From Prostheceraeus crozeri (taxonomy: Eukaryota; Platyhelminthes; Polycladida; Euryleptidae): a stretch of DNA of 64,000 bases. The translations under genes were made by a program, and so were the position numbers. Where the stretch lies: positions 250,501-314,500 of the forward strand of contig CAJQUW010008951.1 of assembly GCA_907163375.1 (NCBI GenBank), in the 5' to 3' direction. Positions 23,140 through 34,593 of the stretch are shown in pieces (position 1 is the stretch's first letter; the number at the start of each line of letters is the position of its first letter). The notes beneath the pieces were generated by a model that saw nothing but the letters and a program-made list of their open reading frames with translations, made no database searches and was not told where the DNA came from.

Positions 23140-23720
23140 AGAATTAAATATTTTGTTTATCTGCTTCGGTTTGCTAGAAGTGTGATTAATACGAAATGGA
23201 CGGCACATTGAGGAACCTATTAGGTGGGCAAAAAGGAATTCCTAATACCTTACAGAGATAGGAAAAAAAGTCGTGCGTCGCTTGCGGATGAATGTGAGTT
23301 CCAGCAAAGTGCTTCGATTGCCAAAATTCCTTCAGATTCGAAGAATTCAGCATTGCCTACAAGTTTTCTCCATAATGTTGGCCCTTCCGATCATTATTAA
23401 AGAAAGTAGCAGGCGTACGAAAATTAGTTCACTTGATGATCCTCTCCTCGGCATTGCTCACTGTATAGTGCATACATTGAATCGAAGCCACGCATCGATG
23501 TGTGTTTTGGTGTGTGCGAGGTGATATCACAGCACGCGCGCATCTCTCACTGGCTCTACTGTCCTCTGCTGACAGCTTATTGTTCGCCATTTCCAATAGC
23601 AAGCGATACACGAATTATCCATTCGAGAAGGAGCAAGTTGTCTAATTCGGTGATTTCAATATTAAGGTTACATACAATTCTTCCTTTCTAGGAAACCGAA
23701 GCGCGCGCAGATGAATCTAA
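23140..23720. repeat. dispersed repeat family R, copy 1
   Basis: Shares with 60010-60555 the ordered runs CACAGAATTA, TTGCTAGAAGTG, AGTCGTGCGTCGC, CTTCAGATTCGAAGAATTCA and CCTTTCTAG. A shorter third copy lies at 44843-45010. No protein motif or terminal repeat recognised. Divergence between copies is large, so the family is old. Confidence 0.65.
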
Positions 23721-25134
23721 TTCTGTGGTATTGTCTTTCTGAAAAACAAGTGAGTAGCATGATGGTTTCAAATTCTTGCATGAGAATTCATAAATTTGCT
23801 ACACCGGCATGTCCTTCTCAGTAAAGATGTTTTGAGATATGAAATCTCTCCTCAACCAACGTAAGTCTTGCAGTCAACTGAATTATTTTCTTAACTGTGT
23901 AATATCTCGTGTTTCGACTGCCTTTGCTTGTTGATCACTGTACCCCTTGACAAATTGCATTATCATTCTCATCTCGCCTACAGTTGTATAAATATATATT
24001 CGACCATGTTTCTTGTTCAGCGTCGATGATTTATTTTTGCTTACGAGCATTTGACTTCTTTCTCACCACTTCAAGGAATGATAGAGGCATTTCATACGAT
24101 TGAATGTTACAAAATATCACATTGGAATTATGAAGAACTTTTCACTTGATTGGATGTTAAACCCTAGCACTGTATCGCTTTTCTGTTGCACAAACTCATT
24201 ATTTTCATATGTATATATCAAAATGAGTTGAACTTCTGTTGACAACTATAATGCCGATGGTGAATATGTTTCTTGAAATAAATGAGATCTACTGAGAGTC
24301 TCAATAACCGATTTTTTAATGAGCTGCCATTCAAACGGTTGAAAAAGTGATATTCCGATGCAGAGCAGGGACCAAATATTGAACAATATGTCGTGGAAAT
24401 GTTTGGAATTCATTGGATTTCGTCATTGTAATTACTAGTTTTGACGACAAATGTTCTCTCAAAGTGGACTGGGTTCGTTTCATGTATCATTCAAGTATGC
24501 GATTCACATTTTCAGTTGAATGAATGACAGGAACAGATTGGCAAAATTCTGTTAGCTCAACATGCACAATATATATGTTAATGAAGTATAATCATTTGCC
24601 TGATGTATTAAATTCCATTATCAAACGTTTTTTTCATTCTGTAATTCACATGAAATCCGTACGTATAATCTGCGTCACAAAATCGATTTGAATCTGGGAA
24701 GAATGCTATCCGGATACATAATTGATTGAAATACAGAGCGATTTATTGCATTTCAAGTTTAACATGATGCTCTACGCATCTGCACTGTCAAAGTTCCATA
24801 TTACACACTAAAATTCATTGTAAAGCTGCCACTAAATGCTTAAAGAGGATAACTCCTTGCTTGTTTTTTACTGTTTCTTTTGGCCCTTATACAACGAACG
24901 TCTTTTCACTGACCTGCTGCTGCTCGCTATGTTATGTAACAGTGGCTCATCAGCGGATAATTGAAGTCTCTTTTTTATGGTCCGACCAAAATAACTTATC
25001 TGGCGACTTCTTCGAAATGCAATGCTTTATTTGATACCGAATCGAAATTTTTAAAGAATTTCTCCTTCTGCTTGCTCAGAGTACACTTTGGTGAACTTGC
25101 CTGACCGCAGCGATAGCAAAGTACATGTACAGTC
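23721..25134. other. non-coding, no recognised element
   Basis: AT-rich DNA with no frame above chance length and no recognised repeat. Confidence 0.4.
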
Positions 25135-25393
25135 TAGAGATGTGCAATGGCTATGAATTGAAACCCGAACCTTAACCCGACCCGACCATCTTCCACCCAA
25201 ACTCGAACCATAATTTTAAACCCGACCTGACAATTTTACCTACATTAAAAAACCCGAACACAACCCAAAACAATTTCATTAAAAAATCAAATTACTGCGA
25301 CCTTGGAAAATGTATTTCCCAATAGGCCCTACCCTGATTTGAGTCCCGCAGGGGACTTTGTTTCGCAACGTTGTCCCAAAGATGCGGGTCGAT

Positions 25394-25555
25394 TTCACAG
25401 GTCATCCGGTCCATGGACGTTGACCGTTCGGAGGTTGCTCGACATTCTTTTGAGAGCGACCATTTTATTGATGTGGGGTCCATGGAAGTGTTGGAGAAGG
25501 AGTCGCAGTGGCGAAAACGTATTGTGAAGGAGGCACTCTGGACACGAAAAGTTTA
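25394..25555 (+). pseudogene. PLE protein, extreme C-terminus
   Basis: About 53 codons read SMDVDRSEVARHSFESDH, then VGSMEVLEKESQWRKR and IVKEALWTRKV. This is the end of the Penelope GIY-YIG endonuclease ('S-x-VAEH ... vLdrEsnwrrRrvKEAi-x-iR'), with the conserved His, Glu and Lys-Glu-Ala. The catalytic GIY-YIG half is missing through 5' truncation. The fragment itself is open and ends at a stop, TAG at 25553-25555. Confidence 0.75.
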
Positions 25556-25777
25556 GTCTTTCAACAGCGTGAAGCACAATATTAGTGACCACTGGAACTT
25601 TTTTTTGACTTTCTTCCTGTTTGACTTTTCTTCTTTACTACTTACTTTTCTTCATTAGTATTATGTCTTATTCGTTCTTTTGACGAGAGAATGTTATTTA
25701 TGTACGCATAGATTTGAGTTGTCACGTTTAGTTTGTCAGACCTTGAGTATTATTCATTCCGTGCATGGCTTGTGAAC

Positions 25778-25824
25778 ATTCGCCTGAAGATGGCTGCCTG
25801 TAGCGGCTGAAAGGCCTCGCCAAT
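25778..25824 (+). ncRNA. hammerhead ribozyme motif in PLE 3' region
   Basis: Stem I strand ATTCGC (25778-25783) is followed by CTGAAGA (25784-25790), then stem II GCTGC / GCGGC with one G-U pair and loop CTGTA. GAA (25809-25811), the palindrome AGGCCT as stem III, cleavage-site C (25818) and stem I strand GCCAAT (25819-25824) follow. Stem I pairs at five of six positions, with one C-C mismatch. All invariant core bases (CTGANGA, GAA) are present. The motif lies 3' of the PLE stop codon inside a duplication-flanked insertion, which fits the known PLE hammerheads. Confidence 0.72.
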
Positions 25825-25888
25825 AAAGAGAAATCGACGACATCGATCGTTTTGGGCTTCCCTCTCACGAAAAGTTATGCGGGTCGAT

Positions 25889-26560
25889 GTGGTTGCAAAA
25901 CTTAACTCGGCATTAATGGGTCAAATGAATCTGGGGAGAAATAATTTTGCTCATCTATCCACTCCAAAGGTCATCTATGCTCATAAAAATGGTTTTGAAT
26001 TCATTCGAGAAAAAATTCGTCAATGATCTTCCTGATTAACCCGCTAATGACGAGCGCTAAATTTTCAAATGCAATTTGCGGGCGGTCTAGGTATGGTGAG
26101 AGGTGGGGAGTGGTACCATTAGAACAGCGTTGATCTCAGTGGCGATTTCTCAGGGTAATTAAGGTAAACAGTGTTTACTGTCAAATTATCATGCTAAACA
26201 AACTTTTACCCTTTCATTCCTAATGATAGAGCAATTCGTCCTTAAAGTACATTTTAAAGATTTTATTCTTATTATAGATAATTGTTAATGTTTGTGCTAC
26301 TCTATTTGAAGTTTGCTAGTAACACATTACAAAATGGTGAAATGTACAGGGTGAAAGGTGATTCTATATTAAGAAGATAAACACACATATGATGTGATTA
26401 TGTATTGGCATGGAAACTTCGCTTGTTGATAAATGTCATCCAGTAATATCTCGAGTTGGCAGATATCAGGGCAAAAACTCCTCTCAAACATTATCCAGTG
26501 TTACGGGAATGTATTGTCTGCTTTTTTTTATGATTTGTTTTTTTCATCAATAAAGATAAG
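25889..26560. other. hAT element interior, non-readable
   Basis: A short frame starting MRVDVVAKLNSALM runs from 25878 for about 49 codons, across the right copy of the PLE target duplication. Its character is not recognised. A similar run, GTGGGTCGAT, recurs at 27193. The remainder is AT-rich without domain signal. Confidence 0.35.
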
Positions 26561-26926
26561 ATGCATATTTTGCCAAACAAATTTCGTGCTGAATTGCAAG
26601 TTTTGTACAAAAATGATGAGTTTGTTGGTCAGACAGAAAGTGGAATAGGGATTTTTTACCTGTTGGTGCATAATTGTTCTGATGTTTATCCCACGACTGA
26701 AAAGCTACTCAAAGCACTCACCACGCTTAGCGTGTCTAGTTCTTGTTGTGAAAGATCTTTCTCTTCTCTCAAAAGAATTAAAAGATTTTCTAGGACGAGC
26801 ATGTCCGATGAGAGATTGTGTAGTTTGTCTTTTCTTTCGATTGAAAAAAAGCTCCTGAAAAATGTGTCCCTGAAAAATGGCATTCAGATGTTATCGACAT
26901 GTTTGCAATGTCAGAAAGAAGAATAG
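26561..26926 (+). pseudogene. hAT transposase C-terminal dimerisation domain
   Basis: The 121-codon frame contains DVYPTTEKLLKALTTLSVSS, CCERSFSSLKRIKRFSRTSM and ERLCSLSFLSIEK. This matches the hAT-family dimerisation region ('yP-L-xLl-lPvssasaERsFS-lkrIKt-lRs-m-xerLs-Ll'). The nearest look is to the ZMYM/TTF-type hAT transposases common in invertebrates. The domain is open and well preserved, but the upstream BED finger and RNase-H-like core are not readable, so the gene is a fragment. Confidence 0.88.
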
Positions 26927-27504
26927 AAGAAAAATGAATGTTGAATTGGAATGCTTTATTTTTACTTCATTTAGAAGGTACAAGTGTACGGATGCTGTAT
27001 ATACTCGCATGCATTTTAAAACGATTTGAGAAAAGGCGAACAATTACATAATAGTTGGACCTGGCGTTTGCCTAGTGATTTTAAGTTTAATAGGTTTATG
27101 CGTTTACTTTGGAATGAGAGACAATAATCGCCGGTTGATCTTCTCTACAGTTTTGTTACTTATTTGAGTGTTCTATGGCTTCTAAAAAAAGATGTGGGTC
27201 GATATACCAGCAAAAGTTGCCACACGGTATTTGTGGTTCAAGTAGTTTTCATTCCAATTTCTTGTATCTAAGACACCAGACAAAATGAATTAATCGCAAT
27301 TGAAACTACACAGTAAAATGTCAATTTGATGGAAATTCGCACATTTCGGTGCACCGGCCCGAGAACCGATGCAAACAGAAGAACCAGTGAATCTGCACAA
27401 CCCTAATCGCTAGGTATGACATCATTTCGGATGAATACGTTTGCAATTTCCTTTTGCAATTATTTTTCATATCTTTGTTTGCATGATAGACCCACGGATC
27501 ATAG

Positions 27505-28071
27505 TTGAGGTACCCGTATAATCGAGATGCTCGTGGTAAATATTCATTTCCGGTTGGCTTGATTTCTATTTTTGCTACTTTCGTCGATTGTTATCGTCGT
27601 CAGTGTAAAAACACAAATTTATTCTCCAAAACCTGCATCGTTCAGTCTGTTGCTTCTTTTTCATCTCCTCTCTGTTCCTTCTACCGATTTCCACTCTTCC
27701 ATGTAAAAGAAGATACAATTACGTGGCATTTCAAAGATCAATATCTAATGCCGGTTCGTATCACAGACCTTTTTCTCATATCTACATCTCACTTTACCAT
27801 CAACACTGCTGAAATGGAAGCCAATAATCGAAATAAATTCATCTTCAGTGTTGATTTCCACCAATTTAATCTCTGTGGTTGGATCTCTCCTACTTCAACC
27901 AGTCGGGAAATTGGCGCCCGAAAGACAATCTTATCGCAGGTCTTATCGAGCTACTCAGACCTATTCATGGTGAATCGGTGGAAAATATGGACAACGCTGA
28001 TTACCGGAAGCTTGTTTGACGACAGAGATAAATCTCGTCTCGTCTTCTGCACGAGTTTTTATCAGAGATAG
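27505..28071 (+). CDS. unrecognised 188-codon open frame
   Basis: The longest frame in the window that is not part of a recognised transposon. It starts MRYPYNRDARGKYSFPVG and ends DKSRLVFCTSFYQR. I recognise no domain, signal peptide, membrane segment or repeat. In DNA this AT-rich, 188 codons without a stop is clearly longer than the usual chance frames here (60-110 codons). It lies about 100 bases past the proposed right end of the hAT relic. It could be a remnant of an unknown element, a single-exon host gene or a chance frame. No promoter or splice evidence was found. Confidence 0.3.
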   Translation: MRYPYNRDARGKYSFPVGLISIFATFVDCYRRQCKNTNLFSKTCIVQSVASFSSPLCSFYRFPLFHVKEDTITWHFKDQYLMPVRITDLFLISTSHFTINTAEMEANNRNKFIFSVDFHQFNLCGWISPTSTSREIGARKTILSQVLSSYSDLFMVNRWKIWTTLITGSLFDDRDKSRLVFCTSFYQR

Positions 28072-30551
28072 ATTTCCAACTTGAACTGTTTTGGCGAATG
28101 TCCGCTCATTACAGATAAAAGTGAAAAACGATTTTTTAGCATGAGAAGAATAGAGGTTGCATGGGAATGAGTAGATTACAAATCAATACAAATCTTTGAA
28201 TGCAAAATTTTTCTAGAGCTGGTTGGAGTTAGTGCTGATAATTCCAATTCAGATATCTCTGCTTTGCACATATTTGGCCCAAAGTCTGTCGATTTAAATT
28301 TTCCTTTGAAATGATGACATTCCTAGATAATCACACATGAACTTTGAAGCCGATATCGCAACGAAAAGTTGAATTGCACATGAATAATCTTCAAGTGTAC
28401 TGACAGCCTGACGACGATTTTATCAATCTTTGTACAGAATTGACAACAGCAATTATTTGTTGATTTACTCCAACCGTAGATTGATAATTATACCTTCATC
28501 GATTTTACATAAATTTTGTCATTAAATGGAAAATCACAGAACTTCAGCTTGTAAACTACAGGTGGTACGAGTTTCGTTCCGCTCCTATATTGTATTGTAA
28601 ATTGATTGCTCTCAATAACAAGCACTTCTGAATCTCTAGAAACAAACCATTATCTTGATATCGTGAAATGTGATGACACATGGGATTTATTTAATTTATG
28701 TATATATGAGGACACAAATATATACGAAAAATATATACGAGAAATATAAAAGAATATACGATTTCCACATGAAACATCAATACAAATTATATCTCTATTA
28801 CGTTCAAGCACTTAGTTATCAGTGGTTAATAGTTGCTACTGTATGAAAAATGATTTGTCGATTTCAAATATATTAATTGATGCAGGTCAGTTACCTTCTC
28901 TCACAGAGCCATTGACATGAATATGCCAATCACGACAGACCTAGTGCTAGTTTGGGGTGGACACTTGCTTCATTTAATTGTATTAAAATTAATGATTTTA
29001 CGAATATCGGAAATGCAAGATACTTATTGAATGAATACAATATGTTCATAAAAGCGGTACCTATGAAATCAAAATGGTCCTCAAAAAATGCTTTGATGCA
29101 GTTGCAACAGAAATGACGGCCGTGAAAATAATTTTCGGAAAGCAAGAACGTTCTCACAGTATGTAGTATATCTTCTTAGAATGAGTTGTAGCCTACTTGT
29201 CATATGTAGCATACAAAAATAAGAGCAACCAAAATGTACAAGAAATGATCGTGACAAAGCTACAGTCAAAAATACGTACAAATAAATACATAAATGATGA
29301 AGCATTCATTTGCTATTAGAAACGTCTCTTTCTTAGATATTCCGCAATCACAGCGATAGCGGAAGGCCTTTAGGTTATACAATATTAATCGCAAAGCAGA
29401 GATTTACGTATATTGTTTCGTGATACTACAGTGTTAGCTGTGTGCTTTCTCCATTTTTGGATATAACAGTGTAGTCTCTTCCTATGACGTCGCATCGATT
29501 TTCTAATTCAGACTTCTCACACTTGTATTTCCTTGCATTCTCGCCTCCATAGTGCAATTTGCAATCAGTATATGTCGGTTCTTTAGAAGCCTGCTTAAAC
29601 CAACCATAACAGAGCTCGCACATAATGGATTGAATGGAGGCGCGTAAATCCGATGCTATTCCATTTCTGAAATGCACAACGAATTTCTGAAGTTGACTCA
29701 AAGTTTATTTGATCGATACATTTGAAATTTAGAGGCCCTGTTGTCCCTCTTACGCAAGGCCTTTGATAAATGCGAATTATTCAACTATTTATGACTCAAA
29801 TACATTTGTTATCTACTGTGGACAGTAATTTCATGCTCTACTCTGTAAATAAGTAGCTTTTGGCTAATCTTTACCCAGCAGTTCATTTGTGACGTCACTG
29901 CTAGCTTCCGTCTCCCAAAAGTTCATCGGTTTATCACAGTACACTACTTTTCCTAACTTCCTTTTTTGGAGCCGCCCTTCTTAGCGTGTTTCTCTGCTCT
30001 TCTTTCCAACGTTTCTCCCGTAGAAGTTAGATATTGCGAATTCTTCAATCCTACATTTCTCCATCTAATAATTTCAGGAAAGATGACACAGCTACAGCAT
30101 TTTGAAACATTGAAGTAATATTGTAAAGTTTCAGAAATAAAAATCTCCTAAAATCAATGATCGGCACCTATTGATGACGAGTCATGAGCTGTCTTATCAC
30201 TGATGACGTTTGAAGTCAAACCGACTGGCTAGATAAAATCTATCAACAGCGCGGGATAATCAGAAATACAATTTCAGTCGTAAACACTGACGTTCGCTTT
30301 AATCCCAGCATATAAACAAAAGCTACATCATGCACTTCTTCAAAAGTTGAACTTTCATACAAATTTGTAATTTCGACATAGAAATTCATGCAATTCGATA
30401 GTATAGAAGTCTATACTAATGTGGGCCAAACATCAACTAAATTTCTATTTCAATTTTATGTTTTAGCACAGTTAAATATAGGAATCGTTTACAAATGTCA
30501 TTAACCAAAAACCGGACGGGCTTTTGTGGTTCAGTGAAGAACACTCAGCCA
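28072..30551. other. non-coding, no recognised element
   Basis: AT-rich DNA. The minus frames near 28930-29305 and 29426-29701 (75-91 codons) have no recognisable domains. No repeat ends seen. Confidence 0.4.
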
Positions 30552-31276
30552 GCAGCCGGAACGAGTTTCTGCAGGGAACGAGGCCGAAAGTGAGACTTTC
30601 ACAGAATGATGTGCACCCTCTGCCTACTACTACGAATCGGCGCGTCTGCCGAGTTCTAGCGAGTTCCTCTTCTTGTCAGATACGATTAAAGAAAAACACA
30701 TGTAAATCCAATGGGACGCAGATTTCAGTTTTTGGCTAAAATAATATGTTCTATGTTTTCGCTTATCAACTGGAGAGTATTAAGTCTACAGTCATAATTT
30801 TTGACATAGAATGTCCTCAGGTCATTTCCTATGATGTACATGTGCTATTATCATGATTCTGATTGACAATATATGTGAGAATGTGGCTGAAAATGGATAA
30901 AGTTGCTTAAAAATGTTTGTGTTTGCCGACATTAAGAGGCTCGCCAAATCTAAATGTGTCTAGCTTTATAGACAAGGGTGCATGAACATGAAAGCAAATG
31001 ACCTGAAGACATTCCATGCCAAAATTTATGACTCTGAGCTTAGTAGTTTTTGTTCAATCAGAGAAACATAGAAAATTTTATTATTTTTTAGTCAAAAACT
31101 GCGATCTGCGATCCATTGGATTAACATGTGTTTTTCTTTAATCCTGTCTGACAACAAGAGGAACTCACAAGAACTCGGCAGACGCGCCGATTCGTAGTAG
31201 TAGGCAGGGGGTGTACATCATTCTGTGAAAGTCTCACTTTCGGCCTCGTTCCCTGCAGAAACTCGTTCTGGCTGCC
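30552..31276. repeat. fold-back element with 300-bp arms
   Basis: The left arm (30552-30845) and right arm (30976-31276) are inverted copies at high identity, for example around TTTCTGCAGGGAACGAGGCC and CGAATCGGCGCGTCTGCCGA. The 130-bp spacer is AT-rich. No coding capacity. The 71-codon frame in the left arm (30524-30739) is an accident of the arm sequence. Pieces of the arms recur, rearranged, at 44515-45075, so this is a dispersed fold-back transposon family. No clear target duplication. Confidence 0.85.
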
Positions 31277-32168
31277 GGACTAAAAGGTATCAATAACAGT
31301 TGAAACTAATCAAGCATTCATTCTTCTTACTGCATTGCCGATTTGTCAACTTTCGACAAGGTGTGGTGGTTTCGACGCTGAATGAACACTGAGTGGGACC
31401 AATTTCTTGGAATTGCCGGTAGAGGCGTTACATTTGCTGTTTCTTTCCCCATAGCCACTTGAAGGCGGAGTTCAAACGAATCTTGAACGTGATGAGTGCT
31501 CGACGGTGCAGGAAGCTCTTTAAGTATCGAATATGATTCTGACTGAGAATTTGATGACGATATAAGATTAGATGCATTTACTAGAGTGTAAGGTTGAGTG
31601 TGACTCATTTATTGTGTGACTTCTTTTAATAGACTACAAACAGAGCAATACCATTATCCATTCCAGGGGCGTTTGGTGACTACGTTTCCTAGATCAATGG
31701 ACGATTATGTGCTGCCAATATTTCATACCTTTTTTATTAGCAGAAATGCTGCGTTTATTAGAGGGCGTAATGAGAGGATCTGCGCAATACTCTTCATAAA
31801 ATAGTCTGCATGCAAAGTACTCGCAAATGATTGTTAACATAGAAATCCTGCATTCCGCTATGTTTAAGTTAATGAGAGGAACTAGAATTGACACTATTTC
31901 AGCTGCTCGCTCAGACACTGATCGAAGTCGGTGCTGCTAGATCTTATGATGAATCTAATTAAGAAGATGTAATAGTTATTCATTTGTATATCAAAATGAT
32001 CATATATTTAAAGAAAAATTGCAATAAACGCTAACAGAGTGCACTGACAAGGTGTAAGAGCATAGCCATCGGAAGCCGACATCGTTAAGGTGCCGTTGTC
32101 ATAAAAAAGCATGATCACGATGCAATTGCTTTCAATGTGCGTGTCCAAGAAAATCGAGGAAATGGTGA
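31277..32168. other. non-coding, no recognised element
   Basis: Contains a 93-codon minus frame (31327-31608) rich in Ser and Pro with no domain. Otherwise AT-rich and plain. Confidence 0.35.
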
Positions 32169-32193
32169 TATCTGATTATCTGATTATCTGATT
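32169..32193. repeat. short tandem repeat TCTGATTA x3
   Basis: Three direct 8-bp units of TCTGATTA in succession. Too short to be a satellite. Confidence 0.8.
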
Positions 32194-32350
32194 ATTTCAT
32201 CATTGATATGTTACTTTGAATTTCGCATTAAGCTGATTTGCACGACGAGAGTAAAGTACATTGTTTAGTCTTGTTTACAAGAATTCGGTGGAAGGAAATT
32301 AGCGCCTTTGCTCGACAGCAACATCTATCTTTCTTACACGACATTTTTGT

Positions 32351-32425
32351 TGACGTCAATCTTCAAGCTGCCAATCCACCGTCAAAATGACGTCAACATT
32401 TTAGCAATTGTCATTATTGACGTCA
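32351..32425. promoter_or_regulatory. three CRE palindromes (TGACGTCA)
   Basis: The perfect palindrome TGACGTCA occurs at 32351-32358, 32388-32395 and 32418-32425. This is the consensus site of CREB/ATF bZIP factors. Spacings of 37 and 30 bases start-to-start place them within about seven helical turns. No gene is recognised close by, so a target cannot be named. The flanks TTGACGTCAAT and TTGACGTCAATT are alike, hinting at local duplication. Confidence 0.45.
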
Positions 32426-33394
32426 ATTGTGAACGACCTCTTAGGGCAGAGTTTCCCTAAATACTATTTAGCGACCTACTATTTTAGTGACAAAATGTGC
32501 TGACAATTAGCTACATGAAGATCAAAACAAAGAGGACCACTAAAATATTTTGTCAAACCCCTAAATCATTCGATGTCATTCATTTGTCAGACTTGCAATA
32601 CTCAATCCGGCTTTAATGACGAAATCTTCCGACATTCAATGCATAGATTGTCCTTATAAGAATCACATTTTAATTGCACTAATGAAGATGCGAAGAATCA
32701 CAATATTGTGCTGAAATCTGATCATAAAATAACGGACCATCTAAATTATCGATTTTCATCCGTTTCATACATCATCAGAGGACCTACATTCTCAGCTCTC
32801 AATTAAGCTATGATAAGTGTGTATCCATCATGTTTGCTGTACAGTAGTCAAAGTATAAAAATCGCCCATTATACAGATCGCAAGGTTTCAATAAGAAGAA
32901 ATGTGAGCATAACAATGAATCAGACACGGGTCGGACTAAAATTTTCGGAGGTTTCTTTTGTAACATTGCTCATCGAAATTGCTGGACTAGAACATAAATG
33001 GTGACATCGTAAATTTATCAATAAAAAATCGTGATTTTATCGAATGAAAATGTATTATTCAATTACTTTTTGAAATCAACAGTAGTTGGAAAAGTTTTGG
33101 AGTATGGATTGGAAAATCAATTGCATAAGTTCACAAGTCTGTCTTAATATAGAAACCAACATACATGCAATTTTATTTTGATTTGAAAGACATTAAAGCG
33201 CATTTAGAATATGAACATCATAGAAATAATTCAATGCTGAAGAGACATATTCAATTTGTCTGGGAAAAAGCAAGCTAGAATTTTGAAGGAGAGAGCCATT
33301 GATCTCTGTTTCCAAAACCAATACTGAACAAAAGCACTGTTTATGGAAATGTTTTAATGAACTGAAATTGTCGAGAAATAATCAATGAACAACG
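32426..33394. other. non-coding, no recognised element
   Basis: AT-rich, with short frames only. No exon or transposon end recognised. Confidence 0.4.
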
Positions 33395-33573
33395 GGGCTG
33401 TTCATTAACTAAAATTCTGCCGACAGAAAATTAAACCGATTTAATATTCTGCTGGCAGAACGACGGTATAACACCGAAACCGACTAAATATTCTGCCAGT
33501 TTCGGTGATATACCGTCATTCATTAAGTCGGCTGAATATTCTGCCGGCAGAATTTTAGTTAATGAACAGTCCC
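33395..33573. mobile_element. 179-bp palindromic MITE
   Basis: The terminal inverted repeats are about 32 bp, starting GGGCTGTTCATTAACT on the left and its complement (one difference) on the right. A second, inner inverted repeat (GACGGTAT / ATACCGTC) makes most of the element self-complementary. It has no coding capacity. No exact target duplication is visible. Superfamily undetermined. Confidence 0.85.
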
Positions 33574-34474
33574 AATGATTCAGACTAAAAGGACTACTCG
33601 CAGTGAATTCAGATTTATGGGAGATCATTCAAGAAAACATTGCACATGTTTCAATTACACATCCATAAAGCAAGCAGGAATTAAGTGACAATTATAAAAC
33701 GCCGCTCAGAAAGGAAGTTATGAAAACATATATTGAAAAACCTAAAAGAAGAATGTCATCATAATATTTGCGATCACAAAGAAAAGCATTGAAACAACTG
33801 TCAAGACTCAATTTAATGGTATTCGCCTTTGGCCAATAAAAATTAAAGCTGATACCATGGAAGTACATAATCTTGTATTTTCGTGGAAGAGAGAGAGAGA
33901 GTGATCAGAGTATGGAAGCGATCTTTGTCATCGCTAAGATAAGGCGCAAAAATTATTATCACAGTATAATTTGATAATCAACATCAATGGATGTGGGTTT
34001 TAAATATTCATTCAATTAAGTAATTTAATTCAGTCCTACTCATTATGACAAAGTCCTTGCATCCTAACATCGATTTGAGAATTCAGATAATCTCTAAACT
34101 CAGAGCATCGGCATGCACAGCAGAAATTCAAGTCACGTTATCGATGATTCTAAGTATGTTTTCAAATGCAGTTTGTAAATCATGCATGTGTTAATATTCA
34201 ACTGACGATATCTGAAAATATTGTCATATCATGAAATTTCCACTATCGTATTGAGACTTACAATTTCAGCTCATGAAAATGTTTCAGTTTTTCCCGAACC
34301 TTGACTCATAATTCAGAAGTTCGATTTTCGAACGCCAGAATTCTGCGAATGTTCTCTGATGCCCAAATTCTGATGTTCAAATAAAACTGTATTATGTGCG
34401 ATAAGCAATTTTTTCAGTAATAGATGAAAAATTTAGTAATTTTATTTTTTTTTTAGTAATTTTATAATAAATAT
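33574..34474. other. non-coding, with a (GA)n run
   Basis: A short GA microsatellite lies at 33887-33901, and a T-rich stretch at 34439-34455. Nothing else recognised. Confidence 0.4.
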
Positions 34475-34593
34475 AAAATTATCTGCACACTGCCATTTGT
34501 TACAAGCTGATATTAATGGAATAGCTATGTGGAACTTCGAACGGTCAATCATTAAACGTGAATAAATCTAATGCTATTCATTTTGGTTGTGGC
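34475..34593 (+). repeat. inverted duplicate of a LINE segment
   Basis: These 119 bases match, inverted, positions 35681-35799 of the LINE next door. Only a base or two differs (one G/A seen in the TTAATGGAATAGC region). The copy spans the same frame break that disrupts the LINE there. The flanking 34594-34880 is not recognised as LINE. It looks like a local inverted duplication rather than an independent insertion. Confidence 0.8.

Larger units (their letters stand above)
25394..25876 (+). mobile_element. Penelope-like element fragment, 5'-truncated
   Basis: Flanked by an exact 12-bp direct repeat, ATGCGGGTCGAT (25382-25393 and 25877-25888), which I take as the target duplication. The insert is 483 bp: the end of a PLE protein and then a 3' region holding a hammerhead motif. 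It is a different PLE family from that at 16 kb, judging by sequence. Confidence 0.75.
25135..27405 (+). mobile_element. decayed hAT transposon hosting a PLE insertion
   Basis: The left end TAGAGATGTGCA (25135) and the inverted right end TAGGGTTGTGCA (ending 27405) form short matching termini. Inside the left end lie degenerate CCCGAAC/CCCGACC repeats. The right half carries a hAT dimerisation domain. No exact 8-bp flanking duplication remains. The delimited ends are therefore a proposal, while the hAT identity rests on the protein remnant. Confidence 0.6.

Noticed and set aside
26345-26375. TACAGGGTGAAAGGTGATT as the end of a second mariner copy
   Set aside because: Only the first seven bases match the CAGGGTG end at 2205 and no partner end or transposase is nearby.
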